In this document: one piece after another, positions 25,967 through 35,641 of the stretch
How the letters are laid out: every line of letters starts with the position of its first letter
Position numbering within the stretch: position 1 is the first letter of the stretch
Assembly (NCBI RefSeq): GCF_032401055.1
Contig: NZ_CP135530.1
Location: 1-64,000 of the forward strand
Direction: 5' to 3'
Source: Tardiphaga sp. 709
GTDB taxonomy: Bacteria > Pseudomonadota > Alphaproteobacteria > Rhizobiales > Xanthobacteraceae
DNA length: 64,000 nt
Position numbers and translations under genes: made by a program
The notes under the pieces: generated by a model
What the model was told of the DNA's origin: nothing
What the model saw: the letters and a program-made list of their open reading frames with translations, nothing else
Databases searched by the model: none

Positions 25967-27685
25967 ATGACCAAGACCAAACGGAAGAACGCTGACGCCG
26001 CGGCCAACTCGATCGGCAGCTTCCGCACCATGGGCATCTTTTTGCTGGGTACATCCGGGATGATCAACATCCTGGCGCTCACCGGCTCTTTCTACATGCT
26101 GCAGATTTATGATCGGGCCCTCACCAGCCATAGCATTCCGACGTTGGTCGCGATCTCCGCGTTGGCCATCGGACTCTACCTTTTTCAGGGCATGTTCGAC
26201 ATTTTGCGGTCGCAGATACTCGTGCGCGTCGGCGCCGGGCTCGACGCCAAACTCGCGCCCTTGGCGCACCACGTTGTCATCGAGATGGCGCGTTACGGCT
26301 ATTCCACCTCCGAGGCGCTCGAGCGGGGTCGCGACGTCGATGTCGTGCGCGGCTTTCTCGGCAGCCAAGCCCCCGTAGCCTTCTTCGACCTGCCTTGGAT
26401 GCCGCTATTCCTCGGCTTCGTTTATCTCCTTCACCCTGTGCTCGGATTGGTAACGCTGGGCGGCGCGCTGGTACTGATCTCGCTCACCGTGGCCACGGAA
26501 CTCATGACGCGCCGCGCCGGCGGCGAAACCCATCAGGCGGCGGTGCTGCGCTCGACCTTGGCGGACTCGCACGCCCGCAACGCCGACATCTTGCGCGCTA
26601 TGGGTTTCGGTGGTCGCGCCGTAGCCCGCTTCGAGAAGGCCAATTCCAAGCATCTCGCTCTCCAAACAAAAACCAGCGACATCACCGGCAGCTTCGGGGG
26701 CATGTCGAAGGTGCTGCGCATGATGCTGCAGTCCGCGTTGCTCGGGCTCGGCGCTTTTCTCACCATTAAAGGCGAGCTGTCGGCGGGAGCCATCATAGCC
26801 TGCTCGGTGGCGTCATCCCGCGCGCTCGCGCCGATCGATTCCGCGATCGGCAACTGGAAGGTCATCTCGGCCGCACGACGCAGCTTTCGCCGCCTCAAGC
26901 AGACGCTCGCTGCGACCGAAGACAGCGCTCATATCCTGCCGCTTCCCGCGCCCTGCGCCAGCCTGAAAGTCGAGAACATCACGGTTGTGGCTCCCGGCAG
27001 CGGATCCGTCTTGGTCGGCGAGGTCGGTTTCGAACTGAAGGCAGGCGAGGCGCTGGGCCTGATCGGTCCCAGCGGCGGCGGCAAGACATCTCTTGCCAAA
27101 GGTCTCGTCGGAGTCTGGCCTCTCCTCAGGGGCAAGGTGCGGTTAGACGATGCCGACCTCGACCAGTGGCGTCCCGACGTGCTCGGTGAGCACATCGGTT
27201 ATCTGCCGCAGGAGGTTTCCCTGCTCGACGGCAGCATCGCTGAGAATATCTCGAGGTTCGAGCAGGAGCCCGACGCCCGGAAGATCATCGCCGCGGCGAA
27301 GGCCGCCGGAATCCACGAGTTGGTCACCCGGATGCCGGAGGGCTACCAAACCGAGTTAGGTCCGTCCGGCACAGCGCTATCCGCCGGTCAGCGGCAGCGC
27401 ATCGGATTGGCGCGGGCGCTGTACGGCGAGCCGTTCCTTGTTGTGCTCGACGAGCCTAATTCCAACCTCGACGCTCCGGGAGAGGCAGCTCTCGGAGAGG
27501 CCATCGAAGGCGTTAAGGCTCGAGGCGGCGTGGTTGTGCTGATAGCACATCGACCCAAAGCTCTGGCCGCCGTCGATTACGTCGGCGTCGTGCAAAATGG
27601 AAAGTTAGTGGCGTTCGGCCCGAAGGACAAAGTTGTCGCCGAGCCGGCCCGGCCCATCCCATTCCCGGCAGCGGCGACGGCGTGA
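25967..27685 (+). CDS. Type I secretion ABC exporter (PrtD/AprD family)
   Basis: A 572-residue fused permease-ATPase. The membrane domain (about residues 20-310) begins with the characteristic MINILALTGSFYMLQIYDRA and contains FDLPWMPLFLGFVYLLHP, both PrtD-like. The ATPase domain has Walker A GPSGGGKTS (367-375), signature LSAGQRQRIGLARAL, Walker B FLVVLDEPNSNLD and H-loop IAHR. No N-terminal C39 peptidase-like domain is present, which is the form used for RTX proteases, lipases and other C-terminally signalled substrates. It should energise export of the upstream peroxidase and the downstream RTX protein. ATG is preceded by GGGAGAG. Confidence 0.94.
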   Translation: MTKTKRKNADAAANSIGSFRTMGIFLLGTSGMINILALTGSFYMLQIYDRALTSHSIPTLVAISALAIGLYLFQGMFDILRSQILVRVGAGLDAKLAPLAHHVVIEMARYGYSTSEALERGRDVDVVRGFLGSQAPVAFFDLPWMPLFLGFVYLLHPVLGLVTLGGALVLISLTVATELMTRRAGGETHQAAVLRSTLADSHARNADILRAMGFGGRAVARFEKANSKHLALQTKTSDITGSFGGMSKVLRMMLQSALLGLGAFLTIKGELSAGAIIACSVASSRALAPIDSAIGNWKVISAARRSFRRLKQTLAATEDSAHILPLPAPCASLKVENITVVAPGSGSVLVGEVGFELKAGEALGLIGPSGGGKTSLAKGLVGVWPLLRGKVRLDDADLDQWRPDVLGEHIGYLPQEVSLLDGSIAENISRFEQEPDARKIIAAAKAAGIHELVTRMPEGYQTELGPSGTALSAGQRQRIGLARALYGEPFLVVLDEPNSNLDAPGEAALGEAIEGVKARGGVVVLIAHRPKALAAVDYVGVVQNGKLVAFGPKDKVVAEPARPIPFPAAATA

Positions 27686-27713
27686 CCTGAACTGAAGCGG
27701 GTGGGAGGTGACC

Positions 27714-29894
27714 ATGGACGAGCGACTTTCATTGGGAATTCCGGATCGCAGTGCCATCGACGCGCCGGCCAGGCGGTTCGCGTTGATCGCAGAGCGAAGC
27801 CGCGTCAGCTCCATTGTCCCAGCGATGTTGGTGGCCACCTGGGGGCTGCTGTTGAAGCAGGTGATCGGCGGCGACGATGACGCGGCGTCGCGTGCCAAAC
27901 CGACACCTCCAGTACCGGAGACTGCCGCTTCCGAGCCGGAGACGACAGGTTCGGTCGGGACCTCACCGCAACGCAGCCCCGGTTCTTCCGAGCTCATGCG
28001 TGCCTTCGGTTTCACGTCGGGGTCGATGAACGAAAGGAATCTAACCGCCGTCGATCTCGACGGGCTTGCCTTCGCCAGGACGGAGGGGCCGCGGCTATCG
28101 CTGATTCCCGCAAATCAGAATGTTCCCGCAGCGCCCCGTGAGTCGTACGGCGCGGCCGAACCCAAGCCTGCCAGCGGGAGCGGAAGTGGTGGCGGAGGAG
28201 GAGGAGGCGATCGACATGATCCGACCGTTCACGGTGAGACGCCGCACGATGACGCTAAGCTCCCGCCGGATGGCAAGCTTATCGATCCGCCGAAGCGCAA
28301 CAATCACGCTCCAGTTTTCTCGGGCTCCGTCGATCTTGGTCGCGGACTCGTCAATGAGGCCATCGTCATCTCGATGAGCCAACTATTGATCGGCGCCAGC
28401 GATCCGGACGGCGATGCACTGTCGGTGCAGGCTCTCACTGTAGATCATGGCTCGCTGCAGGTCCTCGGACCCGATCGCTGGTTATACACCCCCGAGCACG
28501 ACGAGACGGGGCCGGTGCAGTTCGGATATCGCATTTCCGACGGCACGGCCTCTATAATTCAAACGGCGCATGCCAATCTTCACCTCGCTCGCGTGGAGGA
28601 CATCCAGGGGACCGACGGCAACGATTTCCTGATCGGCACGCCGCATGCCGATACGATCGATGCCGGCGCGGGAGACGACATCGCCTATGGACGCGAGGAT
28701 GCCGACACGATCTACGGGGGTGAAGGCAACGATCGAATTGTCGGCGGCGACGGTGACGATGTGCTGATAGGGGGCTCTGGCAATGATGTCATATTCGGTG
28801 GTGCCGGAAACGATATCTTGTTCGGAGGCGCTGGCAATGACGTCCTTTACGGCGAGGATGGCAACGACATGATCCTTGCCGATGACGGCGACGACTTCGC
28901 ATCCGGCGGCGCCGGCAACGACGTCATCTTCGGCGGGGCGGGCAATGATACCCTTCAGGGCGACGCCGGCAACGATACGATCGACGGCGAGGAAGGCAAC
29001 GACCATATCGACGGTGGGGCGGGCAGCGACAGGCTCCTCGGTGGGGAGGGCAACGACACGATCGCCGGCGGAGCGGGCGACGACACCGTCGTAGGTGGCG
29101 CTGGTAACGATTGCATCCAGGGCGGCGAAGGGGACGACCACATCGACGGCGGCAGCGGCAACGACGCGCTTTCAGGCGACGCCGGTGACGATGCCATCCA
29201 AGGCTTGGAGGGTGACGACCATATCGACGGAGGAGCAGGCAACGACATTATAGCCGGCGGTGCTGGTGATGACACGATCGACGCAGGCAGCGGCGACGAC
29301 GTGGTGATCGTGACTTCCGAGGGCGGCCACGACATCGTCATTGGCGGCTCGGGAAATGACACGTTGGATCTGTCGGATATCGTGTTCGACGAAGACGTCG
29401 ATCTGCCCGACGGCGTCGTCGTCCTATGTAACGGACAGACCGCGCAGATATTTGAGATCGAGAACGTCCGGGGCGGCCATGGTCGCGACCGCCTAGTAGC
29501 CGACGTTCACGTGAATATCATGGAAGGCGGCGATGGCGACGACACCTTCGTATTCCGCGACGTTGGATCGCTGAAGAACGACGGAGGACCCCGCGACCAC
29601 ATCTTGGATTTTAGCGTGGGCGACAAGCTCGACCTATCCAGGGTAGGACAGCCGGACGATTTCGCGGGCAAGAAACTGTTCTTCGCAGGTGCTGGCGAGG
29701 CTAATTTTGAAGAGGTCGGCGCGGTGACCTACCACCACGAGATTGTCTCCGACGACCAACAGATCACCGTCGTCACGGGCAACCTCGACGGCACGCAGGA
29801 GCACGAGTTCGAGATCGTGCTCGACGGCAACATCGACCTAACCGAAGCAAACTTCGTGCTCGCGACGAACGCGCAACACAACCAGCACGCATGA
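27714..29894 (+). CDS. RTX calcium-binding protein with N-terminal hydrophobic segment
   Basis: A 726-residue protein. After a basic start comes a hydrophobic stretch (SSIVPAMLVATWGLLLKQVI, about residues 28-47) that could be a membrane anchor, then a Pro/Glu/Thr-rich region and a Gly/Ser spacer, a cadherin-like domain (NNHAPVFSG, then ASDPDGDALSVQ; about 200-290), around 25 RTX nonapeptides of the GGxGNDxxx type (about 300-540) and a C-terminal domain ending in an acidic, aromatic tail like that of the peroxidase (ITVVTGNLDGTQEHEFEIVL). It is encoded between the exporter and the adaptor genes. It may be a second substrate or a surface-retained scaffold. ATG 27714 was chosen over GTG 27708 from the GGGAGG spacing. 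Function is unknown. Confidence 0.85.
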   Translation: MDERLSLGIPDRSAIDAPARRFALIAERSRVSSIVPAMLVATWGLLLKQVIGGDDDAASRAKPTPPVPETAASEPETTGSVGTSPQRSPGSSELMRAFGFTSGSMNERNLTAVDLDGLAFARTEGPRLSLIPANQNVPAAPRESYGAAEPKPASGSGSGGGGGGGDRHDPTVHGETPHDDAKLPPDGKLIDPPKRNNHAPVFSGSVDLGRGLVNEAIVISMSQLLIGASDPDGDALSVQALTVDHGSLQVLGPDRWLYTPEHDETGPVQFGYRISDGTASIIQTAHANLHLARVEDIQGTDGNDFLIGTPHADTIDAGAGDDIAYGREDADTIYGGEGNDRIVGGDGDDVLIGGSGNDVIFGGAGNDILFGGAGNDVLYGEDGNDMILADDGDDFASGGAGNDVIFGGAGNDTLQGDAGNDTIDGEEGNDHIDGGAGSDRLLGGEGNDTIAGGAGDDTVVGGAGNDCIQGGEGDDHIDGGSGNDALSGDAGDDAIQGLEGDDHIDGGAGNDIIAGGAGDDTIDAGSGDDVVIVTSEGGHDIVIGGSGNDTLDLSDIVFDEDVDLPDGVVVLCNGQTAQIFEIENVRGGHGRDRLVADVHVNIMEGGDGDDTFVFRDVGSLKNDGGPRDHILDFSVGDKLDLSRVGQPDDFAGKKLFFAGAGEANFEEVGAVTYHHEIVSDDQQITVVTGNLDGTQEHEFEIVLDGNIDLTEANFVLATNAQHNQHA

Positions 29895-29921
29895 GGATCA
29901 AGGCCGGTGGCCGGAAAGCGC

Positions 29922-31244
29922 ATGGAGAAGAACATGAAAGCGACGTCGGCGAGGCCATCCGCAACCGAGAAATCCCTCGGCATTCGCTCGCGAGTGGTGG
30001 CGATCATCGTGTTGGCTATCCTCCTGTTCGGAGGATGCGGCGGATGGGCGGTGCATGCGCAACTCACCGGCGCGGTGATCGCGCAGGGTAAGGTGGCGGT
30101 AAGGAAACAAGTTAAGCTGATTCAGCATAGGGACGGTGGCATCGTCGGCGAGATTCTAATCACAAATGGAGACGCGGTGAAGGCCGGAGATATTCTCATC
30201 CGTCTCGACGAAACCCAGACCAAGGCCGAACTCGGCGTGCTCAAGGGCCAGTTGGCGGAACTCCAGGGCCGGAGGGCACGGCATGCTGCCGAGCGCGACG
30301 GCGCCGCGGCGATCGTCTTTCAGTCCGACTTCGAAAGTGCTCCCGCCACGGCGGAGATCGCCCGAGGCGAGAGACGGCTCTTCGACGAGAACCGCGCCGT
30401 ACGCGAGGCCAGGCGCGATCAACTGTCGCTGCAGATCACACAGTTCGAAGAACAGATCAACGGCCTCCTCGCCCAGCAGGAATCCAACGCAAACGAGCGC
30501 AAGATGGTGAAGGAAGATCTCGAACGCCTGACGCCGCTCTACAATAAGGGGTTCATTGAGATTGGAAAGATCCGCACCATGGAGCGCGACGCCGTCAAGA
30601 TCGACGGGCTCAGGGGCGAAATCGATGCCAATATTGCCCGCGTGAAAGGGCAGATCAGCGAATCAAAAATTAAGATCATCGAACTCGATCAGCAGGCGCG
30701 GACGGACGGCCAGCGCGATATGCGCGACGTCGATGGCAAGCTCGCCGAGCTGCAGGAGCGCATCGTCGCGTCGCTGGACCGCCTTTCGCGCATGGTGGTC
30801 CGCTCGCCAATCGCTGGCATCGTCAACGAACTCGCCGTCAACTCGGTAAACGGCGTGATCGCGCCGAAGGAGACATTGATGTCGATCGTTCCGGATACGG
30901 CAGACCTTGTCGTCGAAGCCAAGCTGTCGCCTACCGATATCGACCAGGCCACGGCCGGTCAGCCAGCGAGACTAAGGTTCTCCTCCTTTAACCAGCGGAC
31001 CACGCCGGAAGTGGCAGGCACCGTCGAAACGATCGGAGCGGCGGCGACACTGGATCAAGCCAGCGGTCAGACCTACTATCTCAGCACCATCGCCATTGCG
31101 GGCGGCCAAAGACAGGTAGCAGGCAAGCCGATCGTTCCCGGTATGCCCGTCGAGGTTTTTCTCACCACCGGCGACAGGACGGCGCTTTCCTACCTGATCA
31201 AGCCGTTCACGGATCAGATGATGAAATCATTCCGGGAGGAGTAG
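29922..31244 (+). CDS. HlyD-family type I secretion periplasmic adaptor (PrtE-like)
   Basis: A membrane-fusion protein of 440 residues. One N-terminal membrane helix (VVAIIVLAILLFGGCGGWAV) is followed by a split biotinyl-lipoyl domain (VKLIQHRDGGIVGEIL and the later RMVVRSPIAGIVNELAV), a long coiled-coil hairpin (about residues 80-270) and a C-terminal beta-barrel domain ending LIKPFTDQMMKSFREE, which is typical of PrtE/HlyD adaptors. It would bridge the ABC exporter to a TolC-type channel. ATG 29922 was preferred; GTG 29907 would add five residues. No outer-membrane partner gene is present in the island, so a TolC encoded elsewhere must be used. Confidence 0.92.
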   Translation: MEKNMKATSARPSATEKSLGIRSRVVAIIVLAILLFGGCGGWAVHAQLTGAVIAQGKVAVRKQVKLIQHRDGGIVGEILITNGDAVKAGDILIRLDETQTKAELGVLKGQLAELQGRRARHAAERDGAAAIVFQSDFESAPATAEIARGERRLFDENRAVREARRDQLSLQITQFEEQINGLLAQQESNANERKMVKEDLERLTPLYNKGFIEIGKIRTMERDAVKIDGLRGEIDANIARVKGQISESKIKIIELDQQARTDGQRDMRDVDGKLAELQERIVASLDRLSRMVVRSPIAGIVNELAVNSVNGVIAPKETLMSIVPDTADLVVEAKLSPTDIDQATAGQPARLRFSSFNQRTTPEVAGTVETIGAAATLDQASGQTYYLSTIAIAGGQRQVAGKPIVPGMPVEVFLTTGDRTALSYLIKPFTDQMMKSFREE

Positions 31245-31265
31245 CGCCTGTTACCCAGTCTGGCG

Positions 31266-32315
31266 ATGAAAATGCTAACGGTGAAGTCGCTCCGCGCCGC
31301 CCGTGGTCGAAGCGGCCTTGCGATGCTCGCGATCTCGCTCGTTGCTGCGGTTAGTATACCCTCACGTGCAGAAGACACATCATCACTCAATCTTGGGCTG
31401 CCTGTCGACTGTGTGCTTGGCGAGACCTGCTTCGTGCAGCAGATGCCGGACGTCGATCCGACCGACCAGGCGTTCGATCCGCTTTGTGGCAACGCCACGT
31501 ACCAAGGGCACGATGGTTGGGACATTCGGGTCCGGTCGCTCAAGGATATCGATCGCCCAATGCCTGTAATCGCAACCGCCGACGGGACTGTCGCGCGGGT
31601 CAGGGACGGCATGATGGACCGCATCTACGACAAAGCGCATTACGGGGCTACAGCGGGACAGGAATGCGGGAACGGCGTAGTTGTGGAGCACGCCGAGGGT
31701 TTAGTCTCGCAATATTGCCATCTCAAGAAAGGCAGCATTGTCGTCAGGCCTGGAGCGCACGTGAAAAAGGGCGACAGCTTGGGATTGATCGGTTCATCGG
31801 GTTTAGCCGAATTTCCGCACGTTCACTTGTCGGTCCGACGGTACGGTAGGCCGATCGAACCGCTGACGGGCCGGCCCCTCGGACAAGGTCGACAAGCTTG
31901 CGGTGACACGGAGGGAAGCCTGTTCGAGCCTGCTGCCCGGAATGCGCTTTCCCGATCTGCTTCGGGGATCCTACTGGCCGGACTCGCTCCTAGTCCGCCT
32001 GAGATCGCGAGTCTCGTTCGGGAAGGGTCACCTCCAGCACCGAAAACTTCCCAACCGCTCATCGCTTGGGTTTGGGCGATCAACGTCGAGGCCGGCAGCT
32101 TTTTCAGGATGCGCATCGTCGATCGGGATGGAAAAACGCTGATGAACCTCGAAACAAAAACTATCGAGAAGCGAAAGGCGAACTACCTCGCCTACGCCGG
32201 TGGCAAGCTTGCGCAACGGGACGGAGAGCACGGCCTCAAAGTCGACCTGATTGCTGGCGGGATGACAGTCGCTTCGACGACCCTGTCAATTCTCGTTAGG
32301 CGCCAGTCGGAGTGA
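31266..32315 (+). CDS. M23-family metallopeptidase, exported
   Basis: A 349-residue protein with a signal peptide (about residues 1-35, ending SRAED). The M23/LytM zinc-site residues are visible: His82 and Asp86 in YQGHDGWDI, and His185-x-His187 in FPHVHLSV, with His152 in QYCHLKKG. A C-terminal domain of about 130 residues follows with no recognised family. M23 enzymes cleave peptidoglycan cross-bridges or act as endopeptidase regulators. It starts 21 bp after the adaptor gene and is probably the last gene of the secretion operon, where it could locally open the cell wall for assembly of the exporter or act on the surface-bound RTX proteins. Catalytic residues are seen; the role is inferred. 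Confidence 0.88.
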   Translation: MKMLTVKSLRAARGRSGLAMLAISLVAAVSIPSRAEDTSSLNLGLPVDCVLGETCFVQQMPDVDPTDQAFDPLCGNATYQGHDGWDIRVRSLKDIDRPMPVIATADGTVARVRDGMMDRIYDKAHYGATAGQECGNGVVVEHAEGLVSQYCHLKKGSIVVRPGAHVKKGDSLGLIGSSGLAEFPHVHLSVRRYGRPIEPLTGRPLGQGRQACGDTEGSLFEPAARNALSRSASGILLAGLAPSPPEIASLVREGSPPAPKTSQPLIAWVWAINVEAGSFFRMRIVDRDGKTLMNLETKTIEKRKANYLAYAGGKLAQRDGEHGLKVDLIAGGMTVASTTLSILVRRQSE

Positions 32316-32960
32316 TGAGAACGGATAGTGCAACTGCTTCACCGCTATCGGCACTTCGGTCGCTTAAATTTCCCAGACATGGGGAATAATCCGGCGCCGA
32401 TGGTGTATTGTTTGCATAACGCCGGGATCGAGCAATGCGCCGCTTTTTACATTCGACGCCGTGGGGCCGATGGCTACCGAATTTTCCTGCGGTGCGTACA
32501 AACTTTTGCACTTTGCTGAATGCGCTCGGGGCGCTCGGCAGGTATTTAGACACACGGATCGGCACTCGTGACGGCAAGCTACGGGGGCCCGTCCTTTGGC
32601 TTGGGGACCTGAACAAGCAAGATGGCGGAGACCATTCTAAAAACGCCGATCCTGAGAGTGCGGGTCGGAATGACAAGTAATTTCAGCATCCGGCCGCACA
32701 CTGAAAATACTTGTGGTCCCTTATGATCAACCATCAGGTAAGCGCCAGCACTTCTGCTTCCGCGCGACTGCTGCCACTGGTGCGACCTGCGTCAGCATTC
32801 CGCGTGAACAAAAAGCGACAAAAGCAATACAGCGAGACCCGTATACTACCGCAGTGCGCGGAGGCTCGAGTGAAATTCGCATAACTTACAATCTGGAACA
32901 AACACCTATCTTAGGGCGGTACGGACGTCGAAACGCATCTCCCGCCACGGCGTGCGCGGC
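32316..32960. other. Intergenic stretch, no gene recognised
   Basis: About 645 bases between the M23 gene and the convergent acyltransferase gene. It is locally AT-richer than the genes around it. An 81-codon frame at 32435-32680 has no recognised family and is not called. Confidence 0.35.
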
Positions 32961-34082
32961 CTATGCCGGCGATCGCTCAATGGCTGTCGGCTCCGGGATC
33001 CTAGCGACTGTGACTTCCAAGCCCCGTCTTATCGCTTGCGCGATGAGCGCGTCTTTCGCCCAACGATGAGCAGGCCGTTCGATGAAGCGCCAGACGATCC
33101 AGGAGAGAAGCACAAGGCCAGAAATGATTATGGAAACTGCCCATACCGCGTCGGTGGAAGAGAACCTCATCAGGAAGACGTAGCCCAATTGCATGTGGAG
33201 AAGGTAGAGCGGATACGTTAGTCCGCCGATGGCCACGACCAAGCCTGCGGGCAGAGGAACGCGCCGAAGGCGGGTTGCAGCGAAGATGATGGCAATGGAT
33301 CCAAGGCAGATCGCAACCACCACAGCGTGGTCGAACGTGCCGCCCGTGTGGGGACCAAGCCGAATTAGCTTATGCAGGGACTGGAACACTGCGGTGCCGA
33401 CCGAGAGCGCGAGCACGGCGTAGAGCTTGGGATCGCGGCGACCTCGGAAGAACTCGTATATCACAAGGCCCACAGCGAAGAAGCCACTATCATCGGCGAG
33501 AAAGAGCTTCTCGAAGATCGGGGCATCGATGGTCAGTTCGTTCGCAAATGTAATGCCGAGCCAGATCAGGATAATGTGATCAAGACGACGCGGGAAGACC
33601 TTCGCTGCCATGAGAACAGCCACCCAGGCATAAAATGACAGCTCAATGACCAACGACCAGTAGGCCCCGTCCATGTAAGAATGACCAAGCGCAGGAGCCG
33701 CAACGAAGAGGTTGGCGCACCACTGGGCAAACGAGGTGTCGAAGTGTGGCGGCCCCAGCGTCAAGATAGCAAGGAATGTCAGCGTCATGCAGAACAGAAA
33801 CGTCGGGTAGATGCGGCTGAAGCGGGCGATGGCAAACCCGGTGGCTGTCCGACCCTCCGCTGAATAGGCGATCACGAAGCCACTGATGATGAAGAAGACG
33901 GGGACACCGAGGAAGCCGTACTGCGCGAAGCTCGCCATCCATGGAAGCGCGACCCGCGGCACGTCATGGGAGGATGGCCCCCAGAACCCGTAATGGTAGA
34001 ACAACACTGCCGCCACGGCTATGAGGCGAAGCAAGTCGAGCGCTTGCACCCGCGAAGCCCCTTGTCTGTCGCTTGCCAACAT
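32961..34082 (-). CDS. Membrane acyltransferase, family 3 (OafA/ExoZ-like)
   Basis: A 373-residue protein with about ten membrane helices. The N-terminal signature of acyltransferase family 3 is clear (VQALDLLRLIAVAAVLFYHY, with the catalytic-type His in the first helix), followed by GVPVFFIISGFVIAYS and RFSRIYPTFLF. Such enzymes acylate sugars on lipopolysaccharide, exopolysaccharide or peptidoglycan; the acceptor cannot be told. ATG 34082 was chosen; a longer frame to 34178 adds 32 residues rich in Pro and Ser that do not fit the family. It is divergent from the chromate transporter. Confidence 0.88.
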   Translation of the reverse strand: MLASDRQGASRVQALDLLRLIAVAAVLFYHYGFWGPSSHDVPRVALPWMASFAQYGFLGVPVFFIISGFVIAYSAEGRTATGFAIARFSRIYPTFLFCMTLTFLAILTLGPPHFDTSFAQWCANLFVAAPALGHSYMDGAYWSLVIELSFYAWVAVLMAAKVFPRRLDHIILIWLGITFANELTIDAPIFEKLFLADDSGFFAVGLVIYEFFRGRRDPKLYAVLALSVGTAVFQSLHKLIRLGPHTGGTFDHAVVVAICLGSIAIIFAATRLRRVPLPAGLVVAIGGLTYPLYLLHMQLGYVFLMRFSSTDAVWAVSIIISGLVLLSWIVWRFIERPAHRWAKDALIAQAIRRGLEVTVARIPEPTAIERSPA

Positions 34083-34195
34083 GATCTCACCGTCCGGCTG
34101 GGAACGGGCAGGGTATCGCTTGCAAGGTGAAGAAGTGCTTACCGGCCCCGCCTTCATTGGCAGTGGCAGCAGGGGCATAGTGTGGGCTGGAGCAA

Positions 34196-35376
34196 ATGAA
34201 CGATACAGTGGCCAAAGGTAGCGCAGTTGAGGTCTTCCTCGTCTTCCTCAAGCTTGGGCTAACATCGTTCGGCGGTCCTGTGGCGCACTTGGGCTATTTC
34301 CGTTCCGAATTCGTTGAGCGCCGGAAGTGGCTTAGCGAGAACAGCTACGCTGACCTGGTGGGCCTCTGCCAATTCTTGCCGGGGCCTGCTTCGAGCCAAG
34401 TCGGGATCGCCATCGGTCTATCACGTGCTGGCTACGTCGGTGCGCTTGCTGCGTGGGCCGCATTCACGTTGCCATCTGCCCTTGCACTCATCCTCTTTGC
34501 TTATGGTCTGGCTGCAGTCGGGAGCGACTGGGGCGGCGGGTGGCTTCATGGGTTGAAGGTGGCTGCTGTCGCGGTAGTCGCGATGGCTATCCTTGGCATG
34601 GCACGAACGCTGACCCCGGATCGCGTCCGAGCGACAGTTGCCATCGTCGCTATGGCCGTCGCGATCATCGTGCCCACTGCATTAGGGCAGATCGGGGGTA
34701 TCGTGCTTGGCGGTGTGGTTGGGCTGTTCTGCATCAAGGGCGCTCGGCCAACCGATGAGACCGTGTTGCCACTTCCCGTCAGCCGAGCAGCGGGTGTCGC
34801 TGCGCTGATCGTATTTGTCGCCTACTGGCAGGCTTGCCTGTTCTCGCAGCTGCGACCGACAACGCCGTCCTGAAGCTATTCGACACTTTCTATCGCGTGA
34901 GCTCGTTCGTCTTCGGTGGTGGCCACGTCGTGCTTCCGCTTCTCAAGGCTGAAGTTGTGCCGACGTGGGTCAGCAATGACGCCTTCCTTGCGGGCTATGG
35001 TGCCACGCAAGCCGTCCCCGGTCCTCTATTCACATTCGCCGCTTACGTAGGCACGGTCATCGGCGGATGGCAGATCGCACTGGTGTGCTTAGCTGGCATC
35101 TTTCTGCCCTCCTTCCTCCTGGTCATAGGCGTGCTTCCGTTCTGGGACGGTCTACGCAAGAAGGCAGGGGCTCAGGCCGTGCTGGCTGGCGTCAATGCGG
35201 CGGTGGTTGGATTGTTACTCGCTGCCTTCTATGACCCGGTGTGGACGGCGGGCATTACCAACCGCTTCGACTATGCTCTCTGCCTGGGTGCATTCGTGCT
35301 GCTGTTCGGCTGGAAAACGCCACCATGGCTCGTAGTCGTCCTCTGCGGGGTGGCAGGTCAGCTTCTCCCCGCATAG
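34196..35376 (+). pseudogene. chrA: Chromate transporter ChrA, frameshifted in the middle
   Basis: Two overlapping frames together give a full two-domain CHR transporter of about 390 residues. The N-terminal domain (from ATG 34196) shows LTSFGGPVAHLGYF and CQFLPGPASSQVGIAIG; the C-terminal domain shows VFGGGHVVLPLLKAEVV and AVPGPLFTFAAYVG. The break is near 34829-34834, where the reading frame must shift by one base (a single-base deletion) to continue into LPVLAAATDN. As read, the N-terminal product ends at 34873. Short-chain CHR pairs with separate genes exist, but here the second half has only a TTG inside a membrane helix, so a frameshift of a fused ChrA is more likely. Confidence 0.82.
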
Positions 35377-35431
35377 CGCCGCGGAACGGGGCGCGATCAT
35401 CATAGACAGTCGGACTAGAACGGCAGGTCAA

Positions 35432-35641
35432 TCACTTCCATGCGGCTTCGTTCTTGCGCTCATAGTCCTCAAACGCTTTGCTCAAACCGCCTAAAACTTC
35501 TGCCGACGTCTCGAACACGGCCTTGAGCTGAGGTTCGTCGACCTTCGCGACATCTTCGCGGAGATGGTTTCTGATATCATCCAGCGCTTTACGCATTTTC
35601 TGAGTGTGATGGCGGGGATCGCGGTCAGGTGCACTTGCCAT
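35432..35641 (-). CDS. Small hypothetical protein
   Basis: A 69-residue hydrophilic, predominantly helical protein (KMRKALDDIRNHLREDVAKV and LGGLSKAFEDYERKNEAAWK). No known family was recognised. A good ribosome-binding site (GGGAGA) precedes the ATG, and amphipathic helical periodicity supports coding. It lies alone, converging with chrA. Confidence 0.6.
   Translation of the reverse strand: MASAPDRDPRHHTQKMRKALDDIRNHLREDVAKVDEPQLKAVFETSAEVLGGLSKAFEDYERKNEAAWK

Noticed and set aside
34834-35376. Separate short-chain ChrA C-terminal gene
   Set aside because: The only start is a TTG inside a membrane helix and no ribosome-binding site was seen, so a frameshifted fused chrA fits better.
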